From the NCBI GenBank assembly GCA_902515185.1, contig CABXTN010000006.1, positions 1 through 51,967 of the forward strand: DNA of 51,967 bases, read 5' to 3'. Every line of letters starts with the position of its first letter. Within the stretch, counting starts at the first letter, position 1. This document shows positions 7,514 through 16,788 of the stretch, piece after piece. The notes beneath the pieces are model-generated. The model worked only from the letters and a program-made list of their open reading frames with translations, was not told where the DNA came from and searched no databases. This stretch comes from an uncultured Pelagibacteraceae bacterium (lineage in GTDB: Bacteria > Pseudomonadota > Alphaproteobacteria > Pelagibacterales > Pelagibacteraceae). Both the position numbers and the translations under genes were made by a program.

Positions 7514-9475
7514 TTATTTGTTGTTAATCATTTTTTTGGTCGAGTCGACTATATCCTCTGCAGTTAATTTAAAATTTTTATAAATATCTTTATAAGGTGC
7601 ACTTTTACCAAAATTATTTACCCCAAATGAAATGCCTTTACTTCCAACATATTTTTTCCAGCAATCGGTTGTACCAGCTTCAATTGAGATTTTATTTTTA
7701 GTTTCGTTTAAAATCTCATCTTTATATTCATCATTCTGTTTATCAAATAATTCATGACAAGGAACAGAAATAACTTTTGAGTAAATGTTTTCTGTGGCAA
7801 GTTTATGACAAACTTCTATTGCTAATGAAACTTCAGATCCAGAGGCAAATATTGAACAATTAATAATTTTTTCACTTCTTATTACTTCGTACGCTCCTAA
7901 AGAACACTTGTTATTAGACGAATATTCCTTTCTAATTGGATTAACTTTTTGACGAGTTAACGCTAAAATACTTGGAGTATTTTTGCTATTTAAAGCTAAT
8001 TGCCAACATTCTATTGTTTCAATCGAGTCCGCTGGCCTTAAAACATTTAAATTGGGAATTGATCTTAAACCAGATAGTTGCTCGATAGGTTGATGTGTTG
8101 GACCATCTTCTCCTAAACCAATTGAATCATGTGTCATTACATAAACTACTCTCAATCCCATTAATGCTGACAAACGTATCGAAGGTTTGCAATAATCACT
8201 AAAAATTAAAAAAGTACCTCCATAAGGTATTATCCCACTATGCAAAGCAAGGCCATTCATGATACCTGCCATAGCATGTTCCCTAACCCCATAATGAATA
8301 TAGTTACCTTTAAAATTATTTTTTTTTATTGGTATATGATTTTTTGTTTTAGTATTATTTGATCCCGCTAGGTCTGCTGACCCACCAATTATTAACTTAT
8401 TTACTCTAACTATCTCATTTAATATATTTTCAGATGATTTTCTTGTAGCAATTGAAACTAGGTTTTGAATTGTCTTCTTTTTTTCTTCAATAAAAATTTT
8501 TTTCAATTCGGAATTAAAATTATTATTAATTTTTAATTTTACTTTTTTATATTTTTGGTTCCATTCATCCTCATATTTTTTACCTCTAGAGCCTATTTTT
8601 TTCCATTCATTTAAAATTTCATTAGGTATATCAAAAGGTTTATAACTCCACTTTAATTTTTTTCTAACCAAGCTTATTTCCTCTTCACCTAGTGGACTTC
8701 CATGAACTGAAGCTTTCCCCGATTTATTTGGTGAACCAAAACCAATTGTTGTTACACAAGATATAACTGTTGGCTTTTTTGCACTTTGAACTTTTTTTAA
8801 AGCTTTAAATATTTGTTTTTCATTATGCCCATCAATTTTTATATAATCCCATCCATAAGAATTAAATCTTTTTTTATAATCATCAGACACAGCGAGATTA
8901 GTAGGACCATCAATTGAAATTGAATTATTATCAAATAGCATTATTAAGTTTTTTAATTTTAGGTGCCCAGCCAAACTCAAAGCTTCATGACTTATACCTT
9001 CCATCAAACATCCATCACCAGCTAGCACATATGTTTTATGATTAAAAAGCTCTTTACCAAATTTCTCTTTATAAATTTCTTCTGCTATCGCAAAACCAAC
9101 TGCGTTTGATATTCCTTGACCCAAGGGACCGGTAGTTGTTTCAATACCTGAATTTGGATGATATTCAGGATGACCAGCACAAATAGAGTCTAACTGCCTG
9201 AAATTTTTTATATCTTTTAATGAAATACTTTTATAACCAGTCAAATATAATAAAGAGTATAAAAGCATTGACCCATGCCCTGCTGATAAAATAAATCTAT
9301 CTCGATTTAACCAATTTGGATTTTGCGGATTGAATTTAAGAAAATCTTTAAATAAAACAGTAGCAACGTCGGCCATTCCCATAGGCAAACCCGGATGACC
9401 TGAATTTGCCTTCTCAACTGCATCAATTGACAGAAATCTTACAGCATTTGACAAGTTTTTATGTTGCTTACTCAA
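7514..9475 (-). CDS. tkt: Transketolase
   Basis: Transfers two-carbon units between sugar phosphates in the pentose phosphate pathway using thiamine diphosphate. The 653-residue protein has the N-terminal GHPGLPMGMADV, the ThDP/metal motif GDGCLMEGISHEA running to the NN pair in LFDNNSISIDG, and the pyrimidine-domain segments GVREHAMAGIMNG and HDSIGLGEDGPTHQPIEQL. It is the first gene of the minus-strand sugar-phosphate run and diverges from the gene at 9530 across a 54-bp spacer that should hold both promoters. Confidence 0.96.
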   Translation of the reverse strand: MSKQHKNLSNAVRFLSIDAVEKANSGHPGLPMGMADVATVLFKDFLKFNPQNPNWLNRDRFILSAGHGSMLLYSLLYLTGYKSISLKDIKNFRQLDSICAGHPEYHPNSGIETTTGPLGQGISNAVGFAIAEEIYKEKFGKELFNHKTYVLAGDGCLMEGISHEALSLAGHLKLKNLIMLFDNNSISIDGPTNLAVSDDYKKRFNSYGWDYIKIDGHNEKQIFKALKKVQSAKKPTVISCVTTIGFGSPNKSGKASVHGSPLGEEEISLVRKKLKWSYKPFDIPNEILNEWKKIGSRGKKYEDEWNQKYKKVKLKINNNFNSELKKIFIEEKKKTIQNLVSIATRKSSENILNEIVRVNKLIIGGSADLAGSNNTKTKNHIPIKKNNFKGNYIHYGVREHAMAGIMNGLALHSGIIPYGGTFLIFSDYCKPSIRLSALMGLRVVYVMTHDSIGLGEDGPTHQPIEQLSGLRSIPNLNVLRPADSIETIECWQLALNSKNTPSILALTRQKVNPIRKEYSSNNKCSLGAYEVIRSEKIINCSIFASGSEVSLAIEVCHKLATENIYSKVISVPCHELFDKQNDEYKDEILNETKNKISIEAGTTDCWKKYVGSKGISFGVNNFGKSAPYKDIYKNFKLTAEDIVDSTKKMINNK

Positions 9476-9529
9476 TAATAATCCTATCTAGACTAAGAAG
9501 ACTCAATTTAATAATATAAATATATATAT

Positions 9530-9844
9530 ATGAAAACTTTCAATGAAAAAGAAGAAAAACTTAATTTTGCACTAAAGAAATTAAAAAATTTAAAGTTAAC
9601 AAACCCAAAATTAAAAGAGCACTCAGCACATTTGTCAAATCAAAGAAATCAATTAGAAATTGAAAAAAAGGAAATAGAGCAAAAGTACCAGGTTCTTCTT
9701 TCTGAGCATGACAGTTTAAAACAGAAAATCAAACAGGAGAATCAATCTCAGAGAGATAAAGAACTCATATTTAATGAAAAAATTGATGAATTAAATCAAG
9801 AAACAGATATTTTGTTAGAAGAAGTAGATAAATGGCAAACGTAA
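9530..9844 (+). CDS. Small coiled-coil protein preceding zapA (DUF4164-like)
   Basis: A 104-residue, highly charged protein that is nearly all predicted coiled coil from about residue 5 to 100 (long Lys/Glu/Gln heptads, no Gly after the start, no Cys). Its stop overlaps the zapA start by 13 bp, so the two are probably co-translated. Alphaproteobacteria often carry a small coiled-coil gene (DUF4164) between tkt and zapA, and this position matches. A role with ZapA at the division ring is inference from position and shape only; no motif proves it. Confidence 0.65.
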   Translation: MKTFNEKEEKLNFALKKLKNLKLTNPKLKEHSAHLSNQRNQLEIEKKEIEQKYQVLLSEHDSLKQKIKQENQSQRDKELIFNEKIDELNQETDILLEEVDKWQT

Positions 9845-10278
9845 ACATTAAATTTAATGGAAAAGAATTCCTTCTTTCTTGTGATGATGGACAAGAGGAA
9901 CATTTAGAAGAGCTATCTTTAGTATTAAATAAAAAATTTGAGGAATTAAAAAAAAATTTAGGCAATATAGGTGAGAATAAGCTTCTTTTAATAACTTCAA
10001 TTAAAATAATGGATGAGTATTTTGAGACTATGAAAAAAATAGATAACAAGAAAAAAGAATTAGAATTACTGAAAAATAAATTTATAGATTTAAAGAAATT
10101 AGTCTATGAATATAAAGACAATAAAGAGAATGAAATCAAAGAACTAATGAGCAATCAAGAAAGTTTAAAAAAGGAAATTGATGAAGTAAATAAAAATTAT
10201 TCTAAGATTATAGACGATACCACAAAACAAATAGATGATTTTGTTGAAAAAATAAGTCTAGAAAATTCTGTTCAATAA
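9832..10278 (+). CDS. zapA: Cell division protein ZapA
   Basis: ZapA binds FtsZ and bundles protofilaments. The N-terminal 45 residues form the ZapA globular head (VNIKFNGKEFLLSCDDGQEEHLEELSLVLNKK), followed by a helix with LLLITSIKIMDEY and then a long charged coiled coil. At 148 residues it is longer than the roughly 110 of Escherichia coli ZapA. It overlaps the preceding coiled-coil gene and is followed 3 bp later by the 5-FCL gene, leaving no room for the 6S RNA that often lies at this junction. Confidence 0.85.
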   Translation: MANVNIKFNGKEFLLSCDDGQEEHLEELSLVLNKKFEELKKNLGNIGENKLLLITSIKIMDEYFETMKKIDNKKKELELLKNKFIDLKKLVYEYKDNKENEIKELMSNQESLKKEIDEVNKNYSKIIDDTTKQIDDFVEKISLENSVQ

Positions 10279-10281
10279 ATT

Positions 10282-10821
10282 GTGTCAAAAAATCAATTAA
10301 GAAAAAAAATTCTAAAAATCAGAGAAAAAAATTATTATCGCAATAAACTTAATGTAGATAGAATTTTAAATATAGTAAAAAATTGTAAAAAAAATAAAAA
10401 AGTTATTGGATGTTATTTTGCGGTAAATTTTGAAGTAAATACAGATAGACTTATTGAAGTTTTAGATAAAAAAAAATTTATTATTTGCTTACCAGTTATA
10501 AAAAAAAATAAAGAAATGGAATTTTATAGATATAAAAAAAATGATCCTCTGTACGTGAATAAATATGGAATACCAGAACCTAAGCAGAAAAAAAAAATGA
10601 TACCAGATATCCTTTTAATTCCAATAGTTGCATTTGATAAAGAGCTAAACAGATTGGGCTACGGAGGTGGTTTTTATGATCGTTATTTAAAAAAAACTAC
10701 TAAACAAAAGATTTTTAAGATTGGATTAGCCTTATCATGCCAAAATGTAAAAAAAATTCCAATAGAAAAATTTGATAAAAAAATGGATGCAATAATAACT
10801 GAGAAAAAGATTTATATTTAA
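10282..10821 (+). CDS. 5-formyltetrahydrofolate cyclo-ligase family protein
   Basis: Converts 5-formyl-THF to 5,10-methenyl-THF with ATP. The family signature GYGGGFYDRYL is present at about residues 128-138, after ILLIPIVAFDKELNRLG. The 179-residue length is normal. The start is a GTG 3 bp after the zapA stop. The zapA-fau neighbourhood is conserved across proteobacteria, which supports the call. Another GTG or ATG further in would remove the N-terminal basic helix of the fold. Confidence 0.9.
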   Translation: MSKNQLRKKILKIREKNYYRNKLNVDRILNIVKNCKKNKKVIGCYFAVNFEVNTDRLIEVLDKKKFIICLPVIKKNKEMEFYRYKKNDPLYVNKYGIPEPKQKKKMIPDILLIPIVAFDKELNRLGYGGGFYDRYLKKTTKQKIFKIGLALSCQNVKKIPIEKFDKKMDAIITEKKIYI

Positions 10822-10824
10822 AAA

Positions 10825-11631
10825 ATGAGAATTTTATTTTTAGGAGATGTAGTGGGTCCATCAGGGTGTAAAGCAATTGAAGAAAATTTGAAATATCAAA
10901 TAATAAAAAATAAAATTGATTTTGTAGTTGTAAATGGAGAGAACGCAGGAGAAGGTGGGGTTGGAATTACAGAAAAAATTTCAGAAGATTTTTTTAATTA
11001 TGGTGTTGATGTAATAACAACTGGAAACCACGTGTGGGATGAAAAAGAAACTGCTGAATATATATCAAAAGAAAACAGACTTTTAAGACCTCATAATTTA
11101 ATCTCGCCGTCTCCAGGAAAAGGTTTTGAAATATATAAATCAAAAAATGGTTTTAAAATTGGTGTATTAAATCTTATGGGAAATATTTTTATGAAAAAAT
11201 GTGAAAATGTTTTTGAATCTGCAAAAAAATTTGTTTTACAAAATACACTCAAAAAAAATTATGATTTTTTAATTGTAGACTTTCACGGAGAGACAACTAG
11301 TGAAAAGATGGCAATAGGTCATTTTTTAGATGGTAAAGCAACATTAGTTATTGGAACTCATACGCATGTTCCAACTAATGATACTCGAATTTTAAAAAAT
11401 GGAACAGCATACCAAACTGATGCAGGAATGTGCGGCGATTATGATTCTGTTATTGGAATGAATAAAGAAAATTCTATTAATAAATTTTTTAGACTTGAAG
11501 CAAAAAAACATTTTCCAGCCGAAGGTAAAGGAACCTTATCAGGTGTTATTGTGGATTGTAATGATGAAACTGGATTAGCAAATGATATAAGTAGCTTTAT
11601 TCTTGGAGTAGACTTAAAAAATACAAATTAA
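10825..11631 (+). CDS. ymdB: YmdB-family metallophosphoesterase
   Basis: A 268-residue member of the TIGR00282 metallophosphoesterase family, whose Bacillus member hydrolyses 2',3'-cyclic nucleotides. Metal ligands are visible: D8 in LFLGDVVG, the NGENAGEGGVGIT segment, TGNHVWDEKE and the C-terminal GTHTHVPTND. The start lies 3 bp after the 5-FCL stop and the stop is 2 bp before yebC. The physiological substrate in this group is not known to me. Confidence 0.88.
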   Translation: MRILFLGDVVGPSGCKAIEENLKYQIIKNKIDFVVVNGENAGEGGVGITEKISEDFFNYGVDVITTGNHVWDEKETAEYISKENRLLRPHNLISPSPGKGFEIYKSKNGFKIGVLNLMGNIFMKKCENVFESAKKFVLQNTLKKNYDFLIVDFHGETTSEKMAIGHFLDGKATLVIGTHTHVPTNDTRILKNGTAYQTDAGMCGDYDSVIGMNKENSINKFFRLEAKKHFPAEGKGTLSGVIVDCNDETGLANDISSFILGVDLKNTN

Positions 11632-11633
11632 TT

Positions 11634-12359
11634 ATGGCAGGACATTCTCATTGGGCAGGTATAAAGCATAAAAAAGGAAAGGCTGACAAACAAAGATCTA
11701 AAATTTTCTCAAAATTATCAAAAGAAATCACTGTTGCTGCTAAGCTCGGTGATAATGACCCTGACATGAATCCTAGACTTAGATCTGCAATTCAAGCCGC
11801 AAGATCAGCCAATATGCCTAAAGACAATATAGAGAGAGCTATAGATAAATCTTCCAATAATGATATTCAAAATTTTGAAAATATGAGGTACGAAGGTTTT
11901 GGACCTGAAAAGATAGCTGTGATAATTGAAACACTTACGGATAATAAAAATAGAACTGCTTCTAAAATTAGAACAATTTTTCAAAAAAATGGAGGAAATC
12001 TTGGCACTACAGGATCAGCTTCTCATAATTTTAAACAAGTGGGTGTAATAAAGATTAGTTTAGCTGAAATTTCAGAGGAAAAAATAATAGACCTTGCAAT
12101 AAACTCTGGTGCGGAGGACTGTTTTACTAATAAAGATTATCATGAGATACATTGTAAAAAAAATGAAATTTATGATGTTAAAAAAAAACTTGAAGTTTCT
12201 ATTAATAATTTTGTTTCCACAGAGCTTGAATGGATACCACTAAATAGTGTAATTATCTCAAAAGATAAAATCGATGAAGTAAAAGATTTTTTAGAAAGTC
12301 TAGACAATGAGGATGATATACAAAATATATTTACAAATTTAAAAATGGTTAGTAATTAA
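11634..12359 (+). CDS. yebC: YebC/PmpR family translational/transcriptional regulator
   Basis: The protein starts with the diagnostic AGHSHWAGIKHKKGKADKQR and contains MPKDNIERAI, YEGFGP and NGGNLG, all core YebC (TACO1) elements, in 241 residues. Family members have been described as transcription factors and, more recently, as factors that relieve ribosome stalling at prolines; the latter would be a functional parallel to the efp gene in this window. It overlaps the following ruvC-type gene by one base. Confidence 0.95.
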   Translation: MAGHSHWAGIKHKKGKADKQRSKIFSKLSKEITVAAKLGDNDPDMNPRLRSAIQAARSANMPKDNIERAIDKSSNNDIQNFENMRYEGFGPEKIAVIIETLTDNKNRTASKIRTIFQKNGGNLGTTGSASHNFKQVGVIKISLAEISEEKIIDLAINSGAEDCFTNKDYHEIHCKKNEIYDVKKKLEVSINNFVSTELEWIPLNSVIISKDKIDEVKDFLESLDNEDDIQNIFTNLKMVSN

Positions 12360-12850
12360 TGATGATTATCGGAATTGACCCAGGTATTTCTGGAGCTATT
12401 TGTTTTATGGAAAATGGAAAAATTATTGACGTTATTGAAATGCCGAATATGACAGACGGGAAAAAAAATAAGAAACAGGTGAATGGATCTCAAATTTTTA
12501 ATGAAATTTCATTCAAAATAAAAGACTTAAAAAAAGATAATATTAAAGTAGTAATCGAACATGTATCAGCTATGCCAGGCCAGGGAGTGACAAGTATGTT
12601 TAACTTTGGACAATCATTTGGAATATTAAAAGGTATTTGTTCTGCAATGAGTTTACCCATGTATTTTGTAAGACCTGCAAAATGGAAGAAATATTTTAAT
12701 TTAATTAATACTGAAAAAGACGCCAGCAGGACTAAAGCGATAGAAATATTTCCTTATTATTCAGTCAATTTATCTAAGAAAAAGGATGCAAATAAAGCTG
12801 ATGCCATGCTTATTGCGAGTTATTTTCATGAAACTTTAAGATTAGAATAG
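12359..12850 (+). CDS. RuvC-like Holliday junction resolvase, phage type
   Basis: A 163-residue RNase H-fold nuclease with four acidic residues placed as in RuvC: D7 (IGIDPG), E67 (VVIEHV), and D143 and D148 (KKDANKADAMLIA). The segment VRPAKWKKYF followed by KDASRTKAIEIFP is typical of the resolvases found in phages and some bacteria, and unlike canonical RuvC, which lacks the WK insert. It sits directly after yebC, where ruvC, ruvA and ruvB normally lie, and is followed by tolQ, so ruvAB are missing from this position. It probably cuts Holliday junctions; partner helicases are not evident here. Confidence 0.8.
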   Translation: MMIIGIDPGISGAICFMENGKIIDVIEMPNMTDGKKNKKQVNGSQIFNEISFKIKDLKKDNIKVVIEHVSAMPGQGVTSMFNFGQSFGILKGICSAMSLPMYFVRPAKWKKYFNLINTEKDASRTKAIEIFPYYSVNLSKKKDANKADAMLIASYFHETLRLE

Positions 12851-12905
12851 GTAGATTTATTCAAATCAGTCAAATTGATGACACAATTAAGTGGGAAATA
12901 ATTTT

Positions 12906-13580
12906 ATGGAAGCTGATATAGCATCACAAACAGTTGGTTTAGCCAGTAACACGGACTTTTCACTTATACAGTTATTTATAAGAGCAGATATAATTGTTAA
13001 ATCTGTAATACTAATTCTTATAGCATGCTCAGTTTATTCGTGGGCAATAATTATTGAAAAAGTAAAGTTATTTAAAAAAATTAATTTATCTTCAGAGGAA
13101 TTTGAAGAGAGATTTTGGAAATCTAAGTCTGCGGAATCATTTTATAACAATATTCCAAAAAATATAGATGATCCTATGGCATTAGTTTTCAAAGCTTCTA
13201 TGGAAGCTGCATTAAAAACAAGATCGAAATCTCAACTTAACGATAGATTATCTAACATGCTTCAAATTAATATCGAAAAACAAATGAATAAAATCGAAAA
13301 AAGTTATACTTTTTTAGCCACTGTAGGATCGACAGCACCTTTTATTGGTTTGTTTGGAACTGTGTGGGGCATCATGAATTCATTTCAATCAATAGCAATA
13401 TCAAGAAATACTAGTTTGGCAATTGTTGCACCAGGCATAGCAGAAGCCCTTTTTGCAACTGCACTAGGTTTGTTAGCTGCTATACCAGCGGTAGTAGCAT
13501 ATAACAAATTTAATAGTGACTCAAAAAAGTATTCTCAGAGATTAGAAAACTTCTCAAAGAGATTTTTAACAATTATTTAA
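12906..13580 (+). CDS. tolQ: Tol-Pal system proton channel subunit TolQ
   Basis: Inner-membrane motor subunit of the Tol-Pal complex, which constricts the outer membrane during division. I chose the ATG at 12906 over a GTG five codons earlier because MEADIASQTVGLA matches alphaproteobacterial TolQ starts and a GTGGGA ribosome site precedes it. Three membrane segments are visible at about residues 26-46, 130-155 and 170-190, with the conserved LFGTVWGIMNSF and ALFATALGLLAAIPAVVAYN. The 224-residue length is normal. tolR follows directly. Confidence 0.95.
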   Translation: MEADIASQTVGLASNTDFSLIQLFIRADIIVKSVILILIACSVYSWAIIIEKVKLFKKINLSSEEFEERFWKSKSAESFYNNIPKNIDDPMALVFKASMEAALKTRSKSQLNDRLSNMLQINIEKQMNKIEKSYTFLATVGSTAPFIGLFGTVWGIMNSFQSIAISRNTSLAIVAPGIAEALFATALGLLAAIPAVVAYNKFNSDSKKYSQRLENFSKRFLTII

Positions 13581-13997
13581 ATGTCTTTTAATTTTAAAAG
13601 ATCTTCCAAAGAGCCAATGAGTGAAATAAACGTTACACCATTTGTAGATGTAATGTTAGTTCTTCTAATCATATTCATGGTAACAGCACCTTTGTTAACT
13701 GTTGGTGTTCAAGTAGATTTACCAGAAAGTTCTGCAGACTCTTTACCTGAAGAACAGGAACCTTTAACTTTAACTATTAATTCAAAGGGTGAAATTTTTA
13801 TTCAAGAATCAAAAGTTGAATATGAGAAAATTATTGCAAAAATATTAGCGGTATCAAAAAATAGAACGGATACTAGAATTTATGTAAGGGGTGATAAAAC
13901 TATAAACTACGGTCGTGTACTAGAAGTTATGGGCATGCTTTCAGGTTCGGGATTTACCAAGGTAGCATTAATCTCAGAACCATATAAAGAAAGGTAA
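13581..13997 (+). CDS. tolR: Tol-Pal system protein TolR
   Basis: Partner of TolQ in the proton channel. The single N-terminal membrane helix follows MSEINVTPFVDVMLVLLIIFMV, with the conserved channel Asp in VDVMLVLL. The periplasmic domain of about 90 residues ends with the ExbD/TolR pattern YVRGDKTINYGRVLEVMGMLSGSGFTKVALIS. The 138-residue length is typical. There is no gap between the tolQ stop and this start. Confidence 0.95.
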   Translation: MSFNFKRSSKEPMSEINVTPFVDVMLVLLIIFMVTAPLLTVGVQVDLPESSADSLPEEQEPLTLTINSKGEIFIQESKVEYEKIIAKILAVSKNRTDTRIYVRGDKTINYGRVLEVMGMLSGSGFTKVALISEPYKER

Positions 13998-14001
13998 TTA
14001 C

Positions 14002-14814
14002 TTGGTCAGAAATATTATCATTTCATCTGGCTTTCACTTCATGATAGTATTTATTACTGCATTAAGTTTACCATTTTTGGCAAAAAAACCAATTGATTTA
14101 CCACCTATAGTATCTGTTGAGCTAATACAAATAAGCGATAAAACAAATATTCCTTTTGCACCAAAAGCTAAAAAAATCATTGAAGAGATCAAGAAAAAAG
14201 AAGAAGATAAATTGACATCTGCACAAGCACCGCCAAAAAAAGTTAAAAAAGAAAAACCAGATGCTGTACCATTACCAGATGAAAATATTGAAAAAATTAA
14301 AAAGATTGAGGAAAAAAAACAAAATCCAGAAAAACTTGACGAAGAAGTGAAGCAAGTCTCTGAATTTGAAAAAAAAGAACTTTTTGATCCAAATAATATT
14401 GCTGCATTAATTGATAAATCAAAAGAAGAAACAGCAGAAACTGATAAAAAAACCAATAAAATTACACAATCACAGGATAAAGATTTAAGTTCACTCGGGC
14501 TTTCACTAAGTGAGGAAGATGCTTTAAAAGCGCAAATTTTTGGTTGCTGGAGTATTCCTTTAGGATTACCATATAACGAAAACTTATTAGTGAGGATTAA
14601 ACTGAATTTAAAACCTGATGGGACTGTTGTAAAATCTGAGATATTAGATCATGCAAGAATGAATAAACCAGGACAAGGATTTTATAAAGTGCTTGCAGAA
14701 AGTGCTTTAAGAGCAGTGAAAATGTGTCAGCCTTTGAGAGTTCCAACAGAGGGCTACGAGAGATGGAAGGAATTACAATTAAATTTTGATGCTAGGGAGA
14801 TGTTAGAAGGATGA
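14002..14814 (+). CDS. tolA: Tol-Pal system protein TolA
   Basis: Links the TolQR motor to TolB/Pal. Layout in 270 residues: an N-terminal membrane anchor (residues 3-22), a Lys/Glu/Pro-rich periplasmic stretch (about 45-155) much shorter than in Escherichia coli, then a C-terminal domain from [18 protein letters not shown] to the end with the usual [15 protein letters not shown]. The start is a TTG 4 bp after the tolR stop; the next in-frame ATG would cut the membrane anchor in half. Its stop overlaps the tolB start (ATGA). Confidence 0.9.
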   Translation: MVRNIIISSGFHFMIVFITALSLPFLAKKPIDLPPIVSVELIQISDKTNIPFAPKAKKIIEEIKKKEEDKLTSAQAPPKKVKKEKPDAVPLPDENIEKIKKIEEKKQNPEKLDEEVKQVSEFEKKELFDPNNIAALIDKSKEETAETDKKTNKITQSQDKDLSSLGLSLSEEDALKAQIFGCWSIPLGLPYNENLLVRIKLNLKPDGTVVKSEILDHARMNKPGQGFYKVLAESALRAVKMCQPLRVPTEGYERWKELQLNFDAREMLEG

Positions 14815-16157
14815 TAAAATATTTGAGATATATACTAATTTTTTTTATTTTTGCTCCTACTTCAACTTTAGCTTTAATAGAAGTTGATATTACAAGAGGA
14901 AATCTTAATCCATTGCCAGTTGCAGTATCTCCATTATCAATTGATGCAAAGTCAAACGATGAATTAAAAAAAATTCTAAAAAAAAAAGATATTGGGTCGG
15001 AAATTTCAAAAGTTGTTGAGAATAATTTGTTAACATCAGGATTATTTAATCCTTTAGATAAAGATGCCTTTCTACAAAAGGCAGATATTGCCCATCTTAA
15101 ACCTAGATTTGAAGACTGGGCATTGATTAAAGCGCAAGCATTAATTACAGGAAAAGTAATTTATTCTGATGAAAAATTAAGAGTTGAATTTAGACTTTGG
15201 GATGTTTTGGCTGGAAAAGAAATGATGGCTTTAGCATTTACAACTGTACCAACAAACTGGAGAAGAGTAGGACATATAATTACAGATAAAGTTTATGAAA
15301 GACTGACAGGTGAAAGAGGATATTTTGATACTCGTATTATATACGTAGCTGAAGAGGGACCAAAAACAAAAAGAATAAAAAAATTAGCAATCATGGATCA
15401 AGATGGTTTTAATACAAAATATTTAACTCTTGGTAACGAGTTAGTTTTGACACCTAGATTTAATCCAACAAATCAAATGGTTACTTATTTATCCTACTTT
15501 AGAAATCTTCCTAGAGTTTATCTTTTAGATATAGAAACTGGAATACAAGAAGTTGTAGGAGATTTTCCAGGAATGACTTTTGCTCCAAGGTTTTCTCCAG
15601 ATGGTAAAAAAATTATAATGAGTTTTGCAATGGATGGAAATTCAGACATCTATACCATGGACTTAGAAAACAGAGTTGTAGAGAGGATCACTAATCATCC
15701 ATCAATAGACACCTCTCCCTCATACTCTCCAGATGGAAAATATATTTGCTTTAATTCTGATCGGAGTGGTTATCAACAGATTTATGTTATGAGAAGTGAC
15801 GGCTCAAAAGTAAAAAGAATTTCTTTTGGAAAAGGTCTGTATGGAACCCCTGTTTGGTCTCCAAGGGGAGACTTAATAGCTTTTACAAAACTTCACAAAA
15901 AAAAATTTTATATAGGGGTAATGAGAACAGACGGATCTGGCGAAAGACTTTTAACTGAAAACTACTATCAAGAAGCTCCATCTTGGTCACCAAATGGAAG
16001 AGTGTTAATTTTCTATAGGGAAACAAAGTCAGATTCTGAAGGAAAAGGATTTTCTGCAAAATTGTGGTCTATTGATTTAACGGGCTACAATGAGAGATTG
16101 GTGGATACAGAAACTGATGCTTCAGACCCATCTTGGTCGTCTTTATTAAGTAATTAG
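14811..16157 (+). CDS. tolB: Tol-Pal system beta-propeller protein TolB
   Basis: Periplasmic protein bridging TolA and Pal. An N-terminal signal peptide covers about residues 1-21 (cleavage near STLA-LIEVD). A mixed alpha/beta domain follows, then six propeller blades with the repeating (S/N)PxG core, including [47 protein letters not shown] and [15 protein letters not shown]. At 448 residues it is close to the family norm. It overlaps tolA by 4 bp. Confidence 0.96.
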   Translation: MIKYLRYILIFFIFAPTSTLALIEVDITRGNLNPLPVAVSPLSIDAKSNDELKKILKKKDIGSEISKVVENNLLTSGLFNPLDKDAFLQKADIAHLKPRFEDWALIKAQALITGKVIYSDEKLRVEFRLWDVLAGKEMMALAFTTVPTNWRRVGHIITDKVYERLTGERGYFDTRIIYVAEEGPKTKRIKKLAIMDQDGFNTKYLTLGNELVLTPRFNPTNQMVTYLSYFRNLPRVYLLDIETGIQEVVGDFPGMTFAPRFSPDGKKIIMSFAMDGNSDIYTMDLENRVVERITNHPSIDTSPSYSPDGKYICFNSDRSGYQQIYVMRSDGSKVKRISFGKGLYGTPVWSPRGDLIAFTKLHKKKFYIGVMRTDGSGERLLTENYYQEAPSWSPNGRVLIFYRETKSDSEGKGFSAKLWSIDLTGYNERLVDTETDASDPSWSSLLSN

Positions 16158-16235
16158 TATTAAATAGTTGATTTTTATACTTGAAACATTTAATTAGTTG
16201 TGAAAAACTTAAAATATTCAAATAAGGAGTAGTTA

Positions 16236-16712
16236 ATGATTTTAACGAAAATTTTAAAGAACGCATTTTTAATAATGCTAACAAGTTTAGTACTTTCTGC
16301 TTGTGCAACTAAAAAAGTTACAAATCAAATGCAGGGCGATGTTTACACTGGAAAAGACACGGTTGAATACTTAGCATCTGGAGTTGCTGATAGAGTTTTC
16401 TTTGCAACTAATGAATCAGTGTTAACTACTGCTTCAAGAGAAACTTTAAGAAAGCAAGCAGCTTGGTTGAGAAAGAATTCAAAAATAAACATTGTACTTG
16501 AAGGTCATGCTGACGAAAGAGGAACTAGAGAATATAACTTAGCTCTGGGTGAGAGAAGAGCTAATTCAGCAAAAGATTATTTAATGACATACGGAATTTC
16601 TGGAAATAGAATTTCAGTAATTAGTTACGGTAAAGAGAGACCAGTTGACTCAGGATCAAATCCTTTAGCTTGGTCAAAAAATAGAAGATCAGTATCTGTA
16701 AAAGCAAACTAA
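16236..16712 (+). CDS. pal: Peptidoglycan-associated lipoprotein Pal
   Basis: Outer-membrane lipoprotein that binds peptidoglycan and TolB. The lipobox is LSAC, with the lipidated Cys at residue 23 after a hydrophobic signal. The OmpA-like domain carries VFFATNESVL and EGHADERGTREYNLALGERRANSAKDYL, with the conserved Asp and Arg that bind meso-diaminopimelate. An AAGGAG ribosome site lies 6 nt before the ATG. A 78-bp spacer separates it from tolB, so it may have its own promoter; a strong terminator follows. Confidence 0.96.
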   Translation: MILTKILKNAFLIMLTSLVLSACATKKVTNQMQGDVYTGKDTVEYLASGVADRVFFATNESVLTTASRETLRKQAAWLRKNSKINIVLEGHADERGTREYNLALGERRANSAKDYLMTYGISGNRISVISYGKERPVDSGSNPLAWSKNRRSVSVKAN

Positions 16713-16724
16713 TAAAAAACTTTT

Positions 16725-16760
16725 AAAGACCCTGGAGTAAAATACCAGGGTCTTTTTTTT
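16725..16760 (+). terminator. Rho-independent terminator after pal
   Basis: An 11-bp perfect stem (AAAGACCCTGG / CCAGGGTCTTT) with a 9-nt loop is followed by a run of T to 16760. It closes the tol-pal transcript 13 bp after the pal stop. It is one of only two convincing intrinsic terminators I can find in the window. Confidence 0.92.
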
Positions 16761-16788
16761 GCCATCATTATAATTACAAATAAATCAA

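Noticed and set aside
14034-14456. A 140-codon open frame on the minus strand opposite tolA, rich in Ser and Phe
   Set aside because: It mirrors the Lys/Glu-rich repeat region of tolA (AAA and GAA codons read as TTT and TTC on the other strand). No family pattern, no ribosome site and no room for a separate gene.
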